This document shows positions 31,711 to 40,264 of a stretch of DNA of 64,000 bases, piece after piece. Each line of letters opens with the position of its first letter. Within the stretch, counting starts at the first letter, position 1. The position numbers and the translations under genes are program-made. Origin of the DNA: Bog-473 sp036489775 (GTDB lineage Bacteria > Actinomycetota > Acidimicrobiia > Acidimicrobiales > RAAP-2); assembly GCA_036489775.1 (NCBI GenBank), contig DASXFC010000073.1, positions 1 to 64,000 on the forward strand. Direction: 5' to 3'. The notes under the pieces were generated by a model that saw nothing but the letters and a program-made list of their open reading frames with translations, ran no database searches and was not told the origin of the DNA.

Positions 31711-32826
31711 TCAGAAGGTGGCGGCCTTATCGGTCAACGACTGCAGCAACTCGTCGAAGGACTTGGCGAACGAGTTCACGCCCTCGTCCTCCAGCGTCTG
31801 CTCCACGTCCTCCATGTCGATCCCGACTGCCCCCAAGCGGTCCAACACGTTGGCTGAATCGTCCGGATCGTGGTCGACGGTCCGGGTCACCGTGCCATGA
31901 TTCTCAAAGGCGCGCAGGGTGCCGTCGGGCATGGTGTTCACGGTGGCCGGTCCGATCAGCGAGTCGACGTAGAGCAAGTCGTTGTAGGCCGGATTCTTGG
32001 TCGAGGTGGACGCCCAAAGAGGACGCTGCACCCGGGCTCCCTTCTCCTGCAGCGCTTCCCAGCGCTCACCGGAGAAGTGGGCGTGGAAGTGCTGGTAGGC
32101 CTGCTGGGCCTGAGCCACGGCCGCCTTGCCTCGCAATCCGAGGATCTGCGGGTCGCCATCGGCCCCACCGGCCAGTTGCTCGAGCCGGCGATCAACTTCG
32201 GTATCGACCCGGCTGACGAAGAACGAGGCCACCGAGGCCACGTGGGGTAGCTCGGACTCGCGCCCCGCGCTCGCCAGGGCCTCGAGGCCGCTGAGGTAGG
32301 CCTCCATCACGGCGTCGTAGCGGTCGAGCCCGAAGATCAAGGTCACGTTGATCGAACGTCCGTCACCGATCAGGGTCTGAATCGCCGGCACGCCTTCCTT
32401 GGTGCCCGGCACCTTCACCAGCAGGTTGGGCAGGGCGATGCGGTTGTGCAACATGGTGGCGTCACGCACGGTGCCCTCGGTGTCGTGGGCCAGTCCGGGC
32501 GACACCTCGAGCGACACGAAGCCGTCCTCGTGCTCGGACTCCTCGTAGAGGAATTGCAACAGGCCCAACGCGTCGGTGATGTCGGTGATCACCAGCTCCC
32601 AGTAGGCGCTCTCCACCGTGTGGTCCTTCATCAACGACTTGAACTGGTCGTCGTAGGCGTCCTGCCCGCTGATGGCGTTGGCGAAGATGGTCGGGTTGGA
32701 CGTGATGCCCCGCACCCCGAGCTTGATCAGATCGGCCAACTGCCCATCGTGCAACCAGTCCCGGCGCAGGTTGTCGAGCCAGGGGCTCTGTCCGGCGATC
32801 TCGTAGAGGTCGGTGAGGCGCGTCAT
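31711..32826 (-). CDS. tal: Transaldolase
   Basis: A 371-residue TIM-barrel transaldolase of the long actinobacterial type, transferring a dihydroxyacetone unit between sugar phosphates. The Schiff-base Lys138 is in LLVKVPGT. The N-terminal GVRGITSNPTIFANAI motif, with an Asp/Asn pair, and RPLWASTSTKNPAYNDLLYV are family signatures. ATG at 32826 chosen; upstream in-frame sequence belongs to tkt on the same strand. It lies 28 bp after tkt and 90 bp before gnd, all in one direction. Confidence 0.95.
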   Translation of the reverse strand: MTRLTDLYEIAGQSPWLDNLRRDWLHDGQLADLIKLGVRGITSNPTIFANAISGQDAYDDQFKSLMKDHTVESAYWELVITDITDALGLLQFLYEESEHEDGFVSLEVSPGLAHDTEGTVRDATMLHNRIALPNLLVKVPGTKEGVPAIQTLIGDGRSINVTLIFGLDRYDAVMEAYLSGLEALASAGRESELPHVASVASFFVSRVDTEVDRRLEQLAGGADGDPQILGLRGKAAVAQAQQAYQHFHAHFSGERWEALQEKGARVQRPLWASTSTKNPAYNDLLYVDSLIGPATVNTMPDGTLRAFENHGTVTRTVDHDPDDSANVLDRLGAVGIDMEDVEQTLEDEGVNSFAKSFDELLQSLTDKAATF

Positions 32827-32854
32827 GTGCTTCTCCCTCGTGTCTCGTCCGTGT

Positions 32855-34933
32855 CTAGTCGTTGAATTCGTCGATGAGGATTCGGGCCCGCTCCACCACA
32901 TGGTCGGCGGTGAACCCGAATTCCTCCACGTTGGTGGCCCCGGGTGCCGACGCCCCGAAATGGTCGATGCCGATGCTGTCGTCGGCATAGCGCTCCCAGC
33001 CGAAGGTCGACCCGGCCTCGATGCTCAGCACCGGCACGCCGGGCCAGAACACGTCGTCGTGGTACAGCTCGTCCTGCGCCTCGAAGTACTCCCAGCACGG
33101 CATGGAGACGACCCGGGCGGCCACCGGATCGCCGCCAACGCCTTCCCACAGCATGGTGGCGGCGGCCAGACAGTGCTGCACCTCGGAACCGGTGCCCACC
33201 AGGATCACGTCGGGCTGGGCCCCTTCGGCGTAGTCGCCCAGGACGTAGGCCCCCCGGGGCAGCCCTTCGGCCGCGTAGGAGGCCGTCTCGGCCAGGATCG
33301 GAATGTCCTGTCGGGTGAGGACCAATCCCACCGGACCGTCGGCTTCGACCGCGCATTTCCAGGCGATCGCCGTCTCGTTGGCGTCAGCCGGGCGGATGAC
33401 CGTGAGCCCCGGCATGGCCCGCAGCGAGGCCAGGTGCTCGATGGGCTGGTGGGTCGGGCCGTCTTCGCCCAGGCCGATGGAGTCGTGCGTCCAGGAGAAG
33501 ATGACGTGCGCCCGCGACAGTGCGGCTAACCGCACGGCGGGGCGCATGTAGTCGGTGAAGACGAAGAAGGTGCCACCGATGGGCAGGATGCCGCCGTGGC
33601 AGGCCATCCCGGTCATGGCCGCCGCCATGCCGAACTCGCGGATGCCGTAATGCAACTGGTCGCCGCCCGGGGTCGACGCCGCCTGTATCACGGCGTCCTT
33701 GAGGGCGACACCGTTGTTGCCGGTCAAGTCGGCCGAACCGGCCATGAGACCGGGCAGGCCCGAGGCGGTGGCGTTGATGCACTGCTGGATGGCGTGACGG
33801 GTGGCCAACTGCTTGGGTTTGCCGTCGTCGCCGGGCTCCGCGCTGTACGTGGGTAGCCCGTCGGCCCACCCCGGCAGACCGTGGCCGGACTGCGCGGCCT
33901 CCCAGGCTCCGGCCTGCTTGGGATCGGCCGCGGCCCAGGCGTCGAAGCGGGCCTGCCAGGCGGCGTGGTCCTCCGCACCCCGGGTGAGCTCGCGACTATA
34001 AAAGGCGCGCACTTCGTCGGGCACCCAGAAGGTCTGGTCCGGCGGCAGGTCGAGCAGTTTCTTGGTGACGTCGATCTCGGCGGCCCCGAAGGGCGAGCCG
34101 TGGGCCGCCGCGGTGTCGGTCAACTTGGGCGAGGGCCAGCCGATGTGCGAACGCAGGACGAAGAGGGTCGGTGGCGCATCGTCGTTGTCCGCCGCTTCCG
34201 ATTCCGCCTCGCGGATGGCGGCTTCCAGATGATCCACGTCATTGGCCATCTCGCCCAACTGGATCACCCGCCAGCCGTAGGCGCGGAAGCGCTCGGGCAC
34301 GTTGTCGTTGTAGGCCAGCTCGGTCGGGCCGTCGATGGTGATGTGGTTGTCGTCGTAGAAGCCGGTCAGGCGACCCAGGCGGAGGTGGCCGGCCAGCGAG
34401 GCCGCTTCGTGCGAGATGCCTTCCATGAAGCAGCCGTCGCCGGCGATGAAGTAGGTGCGGTGATTGCAGACCTCGGCGCCGAAGCGGGCCCGCACCGTGC
34501 GCTCGGCGATGGCCAGGCCGACCGCGTTGCCCACGCCCTGGCCGAGGGGGCCGGTGGTGACCTCGATGCCCGCGGTGTGGAGGCGCTCGGGGTGGCCCGG
34601 GGTGCGGGAGCCGAACTGGCGGAAGGCCTTGAGATCATCGAGGGTGAGGTCGTAACCGGTGAGATGCAAGAAGGAGTACTGCAGGATGCAGGCGTGGCCG
34701 TTGGAGAGCACGAAGCGGTCGCGGTCGGGCCAGTGGGGGTCGGCCGGGTCGTGGTGCATGATCCGGGTGAAGAGCACATGGGCCAGCGGGGCCAGCGCCA
34801 TGGCTGTGCCGGAGTGGCCGGAGTTGGCGGCCTCGGGGGCATCCATGGCGAGACCCCGGACGACGTTGATGCCCAACTGAACCAGTGCCGGGTCCTGCAC
34901 GACGGGGGCGGGGAGCGGGGGTGCAAGGGCCAT
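32855..34933 (-). CDS. tkt: Transketolase
   Basis: A 692-residue thiamine-diphosphate enzyme moving two-carbon units in the pentose phosphate pathway. The ThDP/Mg-binding motif is GDGCFMEGISHEAASLAGHLRL. Also visible are NSGHSGTAMALAPLAHVLF (N-terminal His), DDNHITIDGPT, the pyrimidine domain's GIREFGMAAAMTGMA and the loop FTDYMRPAVRLAAL with HDSIGLGEDGPTHQPIEHL. Start ATG 34933 is preceded by TAGGGT, 7 nt upstream on the coding strand, so the operon mRNA is likely leaderless. It is the first gene of tkt-tal-gnd-pgl-fbiC-LOG. Confidence 0.96.
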   Translation of the reverse strand: MALAPPLPAPVVQDPALVQLGINVVRGLAMDAPEAANSGHSGTAMALAPLAHVLFTRIMHHDPADPHWPDRDRFVLSNGHACILQYSFLHLTGYDLTLDDLKAFRQFGSRTPGHPERLHTAGIEVTTGPLGQGVGNAVGLAIAERTVRARFGAEVCNHRTYFIAGDGCFMEGISHEAASLAGHLRLGRLTGFYDDNHITIDGPTELAYNDNVPERFRAYGWRVIQLGEMANDVDHLEAAIREAESEAADNDDAPPTLFVLRSHIGWPSPKLTDTAAAHGSPFGAAEIDVTKKLLDLPPDQTFWVPDEVRAFYSRELTRGAEDHAAWQARFDAWAAADPKQAGAWEAAQSGHGLPGWADGLPTYSAEPGDDGKPKQLATRHAIQQCINATASGLPGLMAGSADLTGNNGVALKDAVIQAASTPGGDQLHYGIREFGMAAAMTGMACHGGILPIGGTFFVFTDYMRPAVRLAALSRAHVIFSWTHDSIGLGEDGPTHQPIEHLASLRAMPGLTVIRPADANETAIAWKCAVEADGPVGLVLTRQDIPILAETASYAAEGLPRGAYVLGDYAEGAQPDVILVGTGSEVQHCLAAATMLWEGVGGDPVAARVVSMPCWEYFEAQDELYHDDVFWPGVPVLSIEAGSTFGWERYADDSIGIDHFGASAPGATNVEEFGFTADHVVERARILIDEFND

Positions 34934-34940
34934 GAGGGTC

Positions 34941-34946
34941 ACCCTA
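34941..34946 (-). promoter_or_regulatory. -10 box (TAGGGT) of the tkt operon
   Basis: On the reverse strand TAGGGT ends 7 nt before the tkt ATG, giving a leaderless start for the pentose phosphate and F420 operon. Confidence 0.55.
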
Positions 34947-35035
34947 TTCGTTTGGGGTTTGGGGTGGGTTGCGTGAGTTGCGTCGGCGCGACAGGACCGT
35001 GACAACGACAGCGACAGCCGGCAATGCCGGTCGCC

Positions 35036-35041
35036 TAGCCT
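35036..35041 (+). promoter_or_regulatory. -10 box (TAGCCT) of the thioesterase gene
   Basis: TAGCCT ends 9 nt before the ATG at 35051. It is divergent from the tkt promoter, 95 bp apart. Confidence 0.45.
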
Positions 35042-35050
35042 GACCCCTCA

Positions 35051-35539
35051 ATGGCTTCCCGCATGGAGGTGCCGCCAAACAGCGACCTGACGCTCGGGAT
35101 GGTGTGTGTGGAGAAATCGGTGCCGGGTCGGTGCGTGTGGCAGATGCGGGCGGACGAGCGGTTCGCCAACCCGGCCGGGATCATGCAGGGCGGGTTCCTG
35201 GCGGCCTTCTGTGACTCCTCCATGGGGGCGGCCGCCGTCACTTTCGCCGGCGTCGAGGGGCGCAAGGTGTTCTCGTCCAACGCCGAGATGAAGGTGTCGT
35301 TCCTGGCGCCGGTGGCCGTGGGGTCGGTGCTGGTCTGCACGGCCGCGGTGGTCTCGGGCGGGAAGCGGGTGGCCTTCGTGGAGTGCTCGGTGGTGGCGGG
35401 GTCGGCTGGGGCGGCTGGGTCGGGAGGCTCGGGAGGCTCGGGTGAAGGCGGCGAGGGGTCGGACGAGGCGACTGGCCCGGCCAGCGAGCGTCTGGTGGCT
35501 CGGGCCTCTTCGACCTACCTCTTCAAAGAGCGCGACTGA
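35051..35539 (+). CDS. PaaI-family hotdog thioesterase
   Basis: A 162-residue hotdog-fold protein. The core helix block ANPAGIMQGGFLAAFCDSSMG includes the usual Asn/Gly around the catalytic region, followed by SSNAEMKVSFLAPV and the late strand. Such enzymes hydrolyse acyl-CoA thioesters; the acyl group is unknown. Residues about 120-146 are a Gly/Ser/Glu-rich insertion (GSGGSGGSGEGGEGSDEATG) between the last two strands, not seen in the compact family and probably a flexible loop. ATG at 35051 follows a TAGCCT -10 box by 9 nt. It is divergent from tkt and stands alone. Confidence 0.8.
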   Translation: MASRMEVPPNSDLTLGMVCVEKSVPGRCVWQMRADERFANPAGIMQGGFLAAFCDSSMGAAAVTFAGVEGRKVFSSNAEMKVSFLAPVAVGSVLVCTAAVVSGGKRVAFVECSVVAGSAGAAGSGGSGGSGEGGEGSDEATGPASERLVARASSTYLFKERD

Positions 35540-35599
35540 GCCTTCGGCCAGGCTTTTTCCGCCAGTCGGCGGGCTGAGGTTCTTGCACGGGCCGGGTGG

Positions 35600-36025
35600 G
35601 TGGACGAGGATGTCAGGCTCATGGCACTGCGGCGACCCGGTTCGAGCGACGACAAGGCAGGACTCGGCCGTTCGGGTACCGACGCCGTCCACCTGACGAT
35701 CGATTACGTCAAGCAGGAGACACTGGGCCCGCTGAAGGGCATCTGGCGCTTCCTGGCGTGGGGAGTGGGCGGTTCGGTCCTCATAGCGATCGGCGTGCTC
35801 CTCGGACTGATCGGGGTGCTGCGCCTGCTGCAGGACGAAACGGGTACGGCGATGACCGGTGACTGGTCCTGGGCTCCGTATTTGATCACCACGGTGGTCG
35901 GCCTGGCCGTGGCCGGGCTGGCGGCCTGGCGGATAACGGCAGGGCCGGCAGCACGCAAGCTCCCGGCCGTCCAAGCGGCGGTCGCCGCGCACACAGACGC
36001 CGCGACAGCGACACAGGAGGACTGA
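35600..36025 (+). CDS. Holin-superfamily-III-like membrane protein (unknown function)
   Basis: A 141-residue protein with two hydrophobic segments (about 51-74 and 90-110) joined by a short hydrophilic loop with Asp and Trp. The N-terminal domain (VHLTIDYVKQETLGPLKGIWRFL) and the two-helix layout resemble the actinobacterial phage-holin-III/DUF1469 type proteins, which are common chromosomal genes of unknown role. The start is either GTG 35600 or an in-frame ATG 21 bases later (MALRRPG). It is first of three short membrane-protein genes that lead into trmI, separated from the next by 3 bp. Confidence 0.6.
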   Translation: MDEDVRLMALRRPGSSDDKAGLGRSGTDAVHLTIDYVKQETLGPLKGIWRFLAWGVGGSVLIAIGVLLGLIGVLRLLQDETGTAMTGDWSWAPYLITTVVGLAVAGLAAWRITAGPAARKLPAVQAAVAAHTDAATATQED

Positions 36026-36028
36026 ACA

Positions 36029-36268
36029 ATGGCACGCACGGGCACGAAAGTCGGCAGTAACGGGCACGGCAAGCTGATCACCCGAGAGGACCTGCAAGCC
36101 GCCTACTCGCAATTCATGGGCGAGGGTGAGGCGACGGCCCGGGCGGCTGCACCCACCGGGCTGGCGGTGGCCGGGGCGGTAGCGCTGGCCGTGGTGGCCG
36201 TGGCTTTCCTGGTCGGCAAACGCCGGGGCCGGGCCAAGTCGGCTGTCGTCGAGATCCGGCGGCTCTAG
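36029..36268 (+). CDS. Small single-pass membrane protein, unknown
   Basis: A 79-residue protein with one hydrophobic segment (about 45-63), a hydrophilic N-terminal half (KLITREDLQAAYSQFMGEGE) and a basic cytoplasmic tail (GKRRGRAKSAVVEIRRL). ATG start; the preceding gene ends in ACACAGGAGGACTGA, so the Shine-Dalgarno AGGAGG is in its 3' end. The stop is directly adjacent to the next GTG (0 bp gap). No recognised domain. Packed between a holin-like protein and another small protein in one transcript. Confidence 0.6.
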   Translation: MARTGTKVGSNGHGKLITREDLQAAYSQFMGEGEATARAAAPTGLAVAGAVALAVVAVAFLVGKRRGRAKSAVVEIRRL

Positions 36269-36514
36269 GTGGACGCGCTGCTGCGCCGACTGGTGCGCGC
36301 CGGCCTGCGCCGCGGTATGGGTGGCGAATGGGCCTGGCTGGGGCTGGCCGCCACCGCCTTCGTGTTGCGCCGTGCGCTGATGGACCCGGGCGGGAAGGTC
36401 TCGCGGATTGAGGTGAAGCCGGGGGAGCAATTGCTCATCTCGGTGCATGACGGGAAGGACGGAGTCTCGGCGGTGTCCGTGGCCTCGTTGCCTGCCGAAA
36501 CTGTCGGCTCCTGA
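36269..36514 (+). CDS. Small membrane-associated protein, unknown
   Basis: An 81-residue protein, GTG start immediately after the previous stop. The N-terminal half is amphipathic and basic (LLRRLVRAGLRRGMGGEW) then a hydrophobic stretch (AWLGLAATAFVLRRAL). The C-terminal half is a short beta-like domain (SRIEVKPGEQLLISVHD). No family recognised. It may be an accessory to the two upstream membrane proteins. The trmI start lies about 10 bp downstream. Confidence 0.55.
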   Translation: MDALLRRLVRAGLRRGMGGEWAWLGLAATAFVLRRALMDPGGKVSRIEVKPGEQLLISVHDGKDGVSAVSVASLPAETVGS

Positions 36515-36524
36515 GCTGAGCACC

Positions 36525-37496
36525 GTGGCTGAGCCCGTAGCGGGCGACGATGACGGCAGTGGGGATGGCGTGGATGGCTCGGATGGGGTGGTCGGCGTCG
36601 ACAACAGTGTGAGCGGTGCCGTGAGCGGGAGCATGCTGCGGGCGGGTGAGCGCATCCTTCTCATCGATCCCAAGGACCGGCGCTACCTGCTCAAGCTGGT
36701 GACCGGCGCCACCTTCCACACCCATGCCGGCGTCGTGGCGCATGACGACATCATCGGCGGGTCGGAAGGCCGGACCATCACCGGGTCAACCGGACGGTCG
36801 TTCCTCGTGCTGCGGCCCACGCTGAGCGACATCGTGCTCAAGATGCCGCGGGGAGCGCAGGTGATCTACCCCAAGGATCTTGGTGGGATCCTCATCGCCG
36901 CCGACATCGCGCCCGGCCTCCGGGTGCTCGAGGCCGGCGTGGGCTCGGGGGCGCTCTCCATGACCTTGCTGCGGGCCGGCGCGTTGGTGGTCGGCTACGA
37001 ACTGCGCGAGGACTTCGCGGAGCGGGCCCGAGCCAACGTGGAGTTGGCGCTCGGCCCCGACCAGGACTACCGCATTGAAATTCGGGACGTCACCAAGGGC
37101 ATCGACGAAGTGGGCTTGGACCGCATCGTCCTCGACATGCCCGAACCCCATTTGGTCGTGCCGGCGGCGGCGCAAGCACTCCGACCGGGCGGGATCCTGC
37201 TCTGTTACCTGCCCACCATTAATCAGACCTCGCTCCTGCGACGGCACCTCGATGGCCCCGACATGCCATTCGGCCAAGCGGAGACGCAAGAGATCCTGCG
37301 CCGCACCTGGCACGTGGAGGAGAGGTCGGTCCGGCCGGACCACCGGATGGTCGGGCACACCGGGTTCCTGACCACGGCCCGTCGGCTTGCTGACCCGGCC
37401 ACCAAAGCGGTGTTCGGTGGCGCGGTGCGCGGGTCTGATGGGGACGCTGGAGACCCTGACGGCGGCGACGGCGCAGTCACCGGTTCCTCCTTCTGA
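36525..37496 (+). CDS. trmI: tRNA (adenine-58-N1)-methyltransferase TrmI
   Basis: A 323-residue SAM-dependent methyltransferase that modifies A58 in the T loop of tRNAs as a tetramer. N-terminal OB-like region (ERILLIDPKDRRYLLKL), then the Rossmann fold with GVGSGALSMTLLRA (SAM site, near residue 145) and LDRIVLDMPEP. TrmI lies beside the proteasome ATPase in other actinobacteria (for example Rv2118c). GTG at 36525 is the first start after the preceding gene. The first 36 residues are a low-complexity Asp/Gly/Val stretch, so ATG 36633 (MLRAGERILL), which matches the family N-terminus, is equally possible. Confidence 0.88.
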   Translation: MAEPVAGDDDGSGDGVDGSDGVVGVDNSVSGAVSGSMLRAGERILLIDPKDRRYLLKLVTGATFHTHAGVVAHDDIIGGSEGRTITGSTGRSFLVLRPTLSDIVLKMPRGAQVIYPKDLGGILIAADIAPGLRVLEAGVGSGALSMTLLRAGALVVGYELREDFAERARANVELALGPDQDYRIEIRDVTKGIDEVGLDRIVLDMPEPHLVVPAAAQALRPGGILLCYLPTINQTSLLRRHLDGPDMPFGQAETQEILRRTWHVEERSVRPDHRMVGHTGFLTTARRLADPATKAVFGGAVRGSDGDAGDPDGGDGAVTGSSF

Positions 37497-37505
37497 ACTC
37501 CGCGC

Positions 37506-37534
37506 GTGCCTGTGCCTGTGCCTGTGCCCGTGCC
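37506..37534 (+). repeat. GTGCCT hexanucleotide repeat
   Basis: Nearly five tandem units (three GTGCCT, one GTGCCC, one partial) end 12 bp before the next gene, whose first codons are themselves an AGCCAG repeat. Confidence 0.7.
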
Positions 37535-37546
37535 AAACTCGATCCC

Positions 37547-37912
37547 ATGAGCCAGAGCCAGAGCCAGAGCCAGGAGTACGCCGATCGCTGGATCAGCTGC
37601 GACGAGAACGGCCTGAAAGTCCGGTCCTATTACCTCTGGGGCGCCAAGACCATTCCGTACTCGTCGATCGATGGCGTGCAGCGCGTGGACCTGACCGCAT
37701 TGAAGGGAAAGCTGCGAATCTGGGGGACCAGCAATATGCGCTACTGGGCCAGCCTGGACCCGGGGCGCCCGAAGAAGGATGTTGGGATGGTGCTCGACGT
37801 AGGGAAGCGGGTGAAGCCGTTCCTGACGCCAGATGACGTCGACGCCGTCATCGGCATCATCACGGCGCACACCGGCCTTGAGCCCACGACCGGCAGCAGC
37901 CCCTTCGTCTGA
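37547..37912 (+). CDS. Small PH-like domain protein, unknown
   Basis: A 121-residue protein. After a Ser-Gln repeat (MSQSQSQSQ, four AGCCAG units) it shows the beta-strand pattern of bacterial PH-like domains: WISCDENGLKVRSYYLWGAKTIPYSSIDGVQRV, then KLRIWGTSNMRYW and a C-terminal helix (TPDDVDAVIGIITAHTG). There is no signal peptide or transmembrane segment. The function is unknown. It converges with the ferredoxin gene, 70 bp apart. Confidence 0.6.
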   Translation: MSQSQSQSQEYADRWISCDENGLKVRSYYLWGAKTIPYSSIDGVQRVDLTALKGKLRIWGTSNMRYWASLDPGRPKKDVGMVLDVGKRVKPFLTPDDVDAVIGIITAHTGLEPTTGSSPFV

Positions 37913-37982
37913 ATCCGCCCTCGGCGGGGGTCCGCTGGCGCGAAGCGCCAAACGACGACGTCAGTCTGAGCTGAGCTGAGCG

Positions 37983-38219
37983 TCAGTCCTTCTCGATGAA
38001 GATGCACTCGCCCGGGCACTCCTCGGACGCCTCGGTGACGGCGTCTTCGAGGTCATCGGGGACGTCGGCCATCCCAGCCGAGCCACCCGGGTTGTTCTTG
38101 ACCTGGTCGCCTTCCTTGACGTAGGCGAGACCATCGTCGAGAAGGGTAAACACGGCCGGGGCAATCTCCTCGCACAGGCCATCGCCGGTGCAGAGGTCCT
38201 GGTCGATCCAGACCTTCAT
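37983..38219 (-). CDS. Ferredoxin ([3Fe-4S]-type)
   Basis: A 78-residue small ferredoxin. The N-terminal strand MKVWIDQDLCTGDGLC and the C-terminal ECPGECIFIE give Cys10, a Cys at 16 and the final CPGEC pair. The first motif (C-x5-C instead of C-x2-C-x2-C) is that of single [3Fe-4S] ferredoxins that serve P450s and related enzymes in actinobacteria. The long acidic insert NNPGGSAGMADVPDDLEDAV is normal for the group. ATG at 38219 has GGAGGAG upstream. No P450 or reductase is adjacent, so its partner is elsewhere. It is divergent from arc. Confidence 0.85.
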   Translation of the reverse strand: MKVWIDQDLCTGDGLCEEIAPAVFTLLDDGLAYVKEGDQVKNNPGGSAGMADVPDDLEDAVTEASEECPGECIFIEKD

Positions 38220-38466
38220 GGTGTCGTTCTCTCCTCCGTGGTGGCCGCCCGCCGGGCCGGCGCGAACGTACCGAGCACCCGGACCGGCCGTCAAAGCGAA
38301 AGCCGTTGGGCTCCTCCATGCTAGTCGCCAGCCACCCGACCTCCCGGCATGGGTGCGACCTGCACGTTTCGGTGTGAGACCCACTGTCAGACCTAGCGTC
38401 GGACGCCACGCCGCGCCCGCCACGAGGGTGGCACTGAGTGCCGGTAGCAGCGGTCGGAGGCAGGGC

Positions 38467-38472
38467 TAGGGT
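38467..38472 (+). promoter_or_regulatory. -10 box (TAGGGT) of arc
   Basis: TAGGGT ends 8 nt before the arc GTG at 38481, giving a leaderless start for the proteasome ATPase. Confidence 0.5.
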
Positions 38473-38480
38473 GAGGTGCA

Positions 38481-40241
38481 GTGACCACACCGTCTGCTGA
38501 GTCCGAGGACGCCGGCAACCAGGTCGAGGCCCTAAGGGCCGAACTGGCCGATGCCGAAGACGAGATCCACGCGCTCCGGCGCCGGTTGCAGGAGAGCCCC
38601 GGTCGGGTGCAGGCCCTCGAGGAGCGCTTGCTCGAGACCAAGGGCCAGCTGGCCCACGCCACCTCGCAGAACGAGAAGCTGACCTTCACCCTTCAGCAGG
38701 CCAAGGAACAGCTGGCCACCCTGCGCGAAGAGGTGGAGAAGCTCACGCAGCCCCCGGCCGCCTATGGAACCTACCTCGGGCTCAACGACGACGGCACCGT
38801 CGACGTCTTCTCCTCCGGCCGCAAGATGCGGGTCAGCCTCCACCCCGAACTCGACCCCGGTCAGATCCACAAGGGCGACGAAGTCGTGCTGAACGAGTCG
38901 CTCAACGTGGTGCTGGTCCGCGACGGCGAACGCAGTGGTGAGGTGGTGACCCTCAAGGAGCAGCTCGAGGACAAGAGACGCTGCGTCATCTACGCCCGGG
39001 CCGACGAGGAACGGGTGGCCGAGCTGGCCGACGAGCTCCTCGACGTGAAGTTGCGCTCGGGCGACTCGCTCCTCATGGACGTGCGCACCCAACTCCTGAT
39101 CGAGAAGCTGCCCAAGCTCGAGAGCGAGGAACTGGTCCTCGAAGAGGTCCCCGACATCACCTACGCCGACGTGGGCGGCCTCGACAGTCAGATCGAAGCC
39201 ATCACCGACGCCGTCGAGCTGCCCTACCTGTACCGGGAACTCTTCGTCGAGTATTCCCTCCCGGCCCCCAAGGGGATCCTGCTCTACGGACCTCCCGGCT
39301 GCGGCAAGACCCTCATCGCCAAGGCCGTGGCCAACTCCTTGGCCAAGAAGGTGGCCGAGAAGACGGGCGACGCCAACGTCCGCAGCTTCTTCTTGAACAT
39401 CAAGGGACCCGAACTGCTCAACAAGTATGTGGGCGAGACCGAGCGCCAGATCCGCATGGTCTTCCAGCGGGCCCGGGAGAAGGCCGACGAGGGCATGCCG
39501 GTCATCGTCTTCTTCGATGAGATGGAATCGCTCTTCCGCACCCGCGGCACCGGCATCAGCTCGGACATGGAATCGACCATCGTCCCCCAGTTGCTGGCCG
39601 AGATCGACGGCGTCGAATCGCTCAAGGACGTCATCGTCATCGGCGCCTCCAACCGGGAGGACCTGATCGACCCGGCCATCCTGCGCCCGGGACGCCTCGA
39701 CGTGAAGATCAAGATCGAGCGTCCCAACGAGGAGGCGGCGGCCCAGATCTTCAGCCGCTATCTCACGGCGGCCCTGCCGATCGACACCGGCGAGCAGTCC
39801 CGCCTGGGCGGCGGCGACATCAACAAGGCCGTGCAGGCCATGATCGAAGAGACCGTCGCCGAGATGTACCGAGAGGACGACGAGAACCGCTTCCTCGAGG
39901 TGACGTACCAGAACGGTGACAAGGAGATCCTGTACTACCGGGACTTCGCCTCGGGCGCCATGATCGAGAACATCGTCCGCCGGGCCAAGAAGCTGGCCAT
40001 CAAGCGGGTGATCGCCGGCGAGTCCGGTGGCATCAAGACGACCGACCTGCTCGAGTCGATCCGCCAGGAGTACAAGGAGAACGAGGACCTCCCCAACACC
40101 ACCAATCCTGACGACTGGGCGCGGATCTCGGGCAAGAAGGGTGAGCGCATCGTCTATGTCCGCACCCTGCTGGCCGAGAAGGAGAACGAGATCCAAGGCG
40201 GGCGGTCCATCGAGCGGGTAGGGACGGGCCAGTACCTCTGA
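38481..40241 (+). CDS. arc: Proteasome-associated AAA ATPase (ARC/Mpa)
   Basis: A 586-residue hexameric unfoldase that recognises Pup-tagged proteins and feeds them to the 20S core. Residues 14-90 form the coiled coil that binds Pup. Two OB domains follow (about 95-240). The AAA module has Walker A GPPGCGKT near 271-278, Walker B IVFFDEMESLF near 343, and arginine-finger and sensor segments (NREDLIDPAILRPGR). The protein ends GTGQYL, the Gln-Tyr-Leu tail that docks on the proteasome alpha ring. GTG start with a TAGGGT box 8 nt upstream. Confidence 0.97.
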   Translation: MTTPSAESEDAGNQVEALRAELADAEDEIHALRRRLQESPGRVQALEERLLETKGQLAHATSQNEKLTFTLQQAKEQLATLREEVEKLTQPPAAYGTYLGLNDDGTVDVFSSGRKMRVSLHPELDPGQIHKGDEVVLNESLNVVLVRDGERSGEVVTLKEQLEDKRRCVIYARADEERVAELADELLDVKLRSGDSLLMDVRTQLLIEKLPKLESEELVLEEVPDITYADVGGLDSQIEAITDAVELPYLYRELFVEYSLPAPKGILLYGPPGCGKTLIAKAVANSLAKKVAEKTGDANVRSFFLNIKGPELLNKYVGETERQIRMVFQRAREKADEGMPVIVFFDEMESLFRTRGTGISSDMESTIVPQLLAEIDGVESLKDVIVIGASNREDLIDPAILRPGRLDVKIKIERPNEEAAAQIFSRYLTAALPIDTGEQSRLGGGDINKAVQAMIEETVAEMYREDDENRFLEVTYQNGDKEILYYRDFASGAMIENIVRRAKKLAIKRVIAGESGGIKTTDLLESIRQEYKENEDLPNTTNPDDWARISGKKGERIVYVRTLLAEKENEIQGGRSIERVGTGQYL

Positions 40242-40252
40242 GCCCGGCGCGT

Positions 40253-40258
40253 TAGGGT
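40253..40258 (+). promoter_or_regulatory. -10 box (TAGGGT) of dop
   Basis: TAGGGT ends 6 nt before the dop GTG at 40265, so dop can be transcribed without arc. Confidence 0.5.
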
Positions 40259-40264
40259 CGGATC

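Noticed and set aside
29887..31857. A 656-codon open frame antisense to pgl and gnd
   Set aside because: It is the shadow of two well-supported pentose phosphate genes and has no motif.
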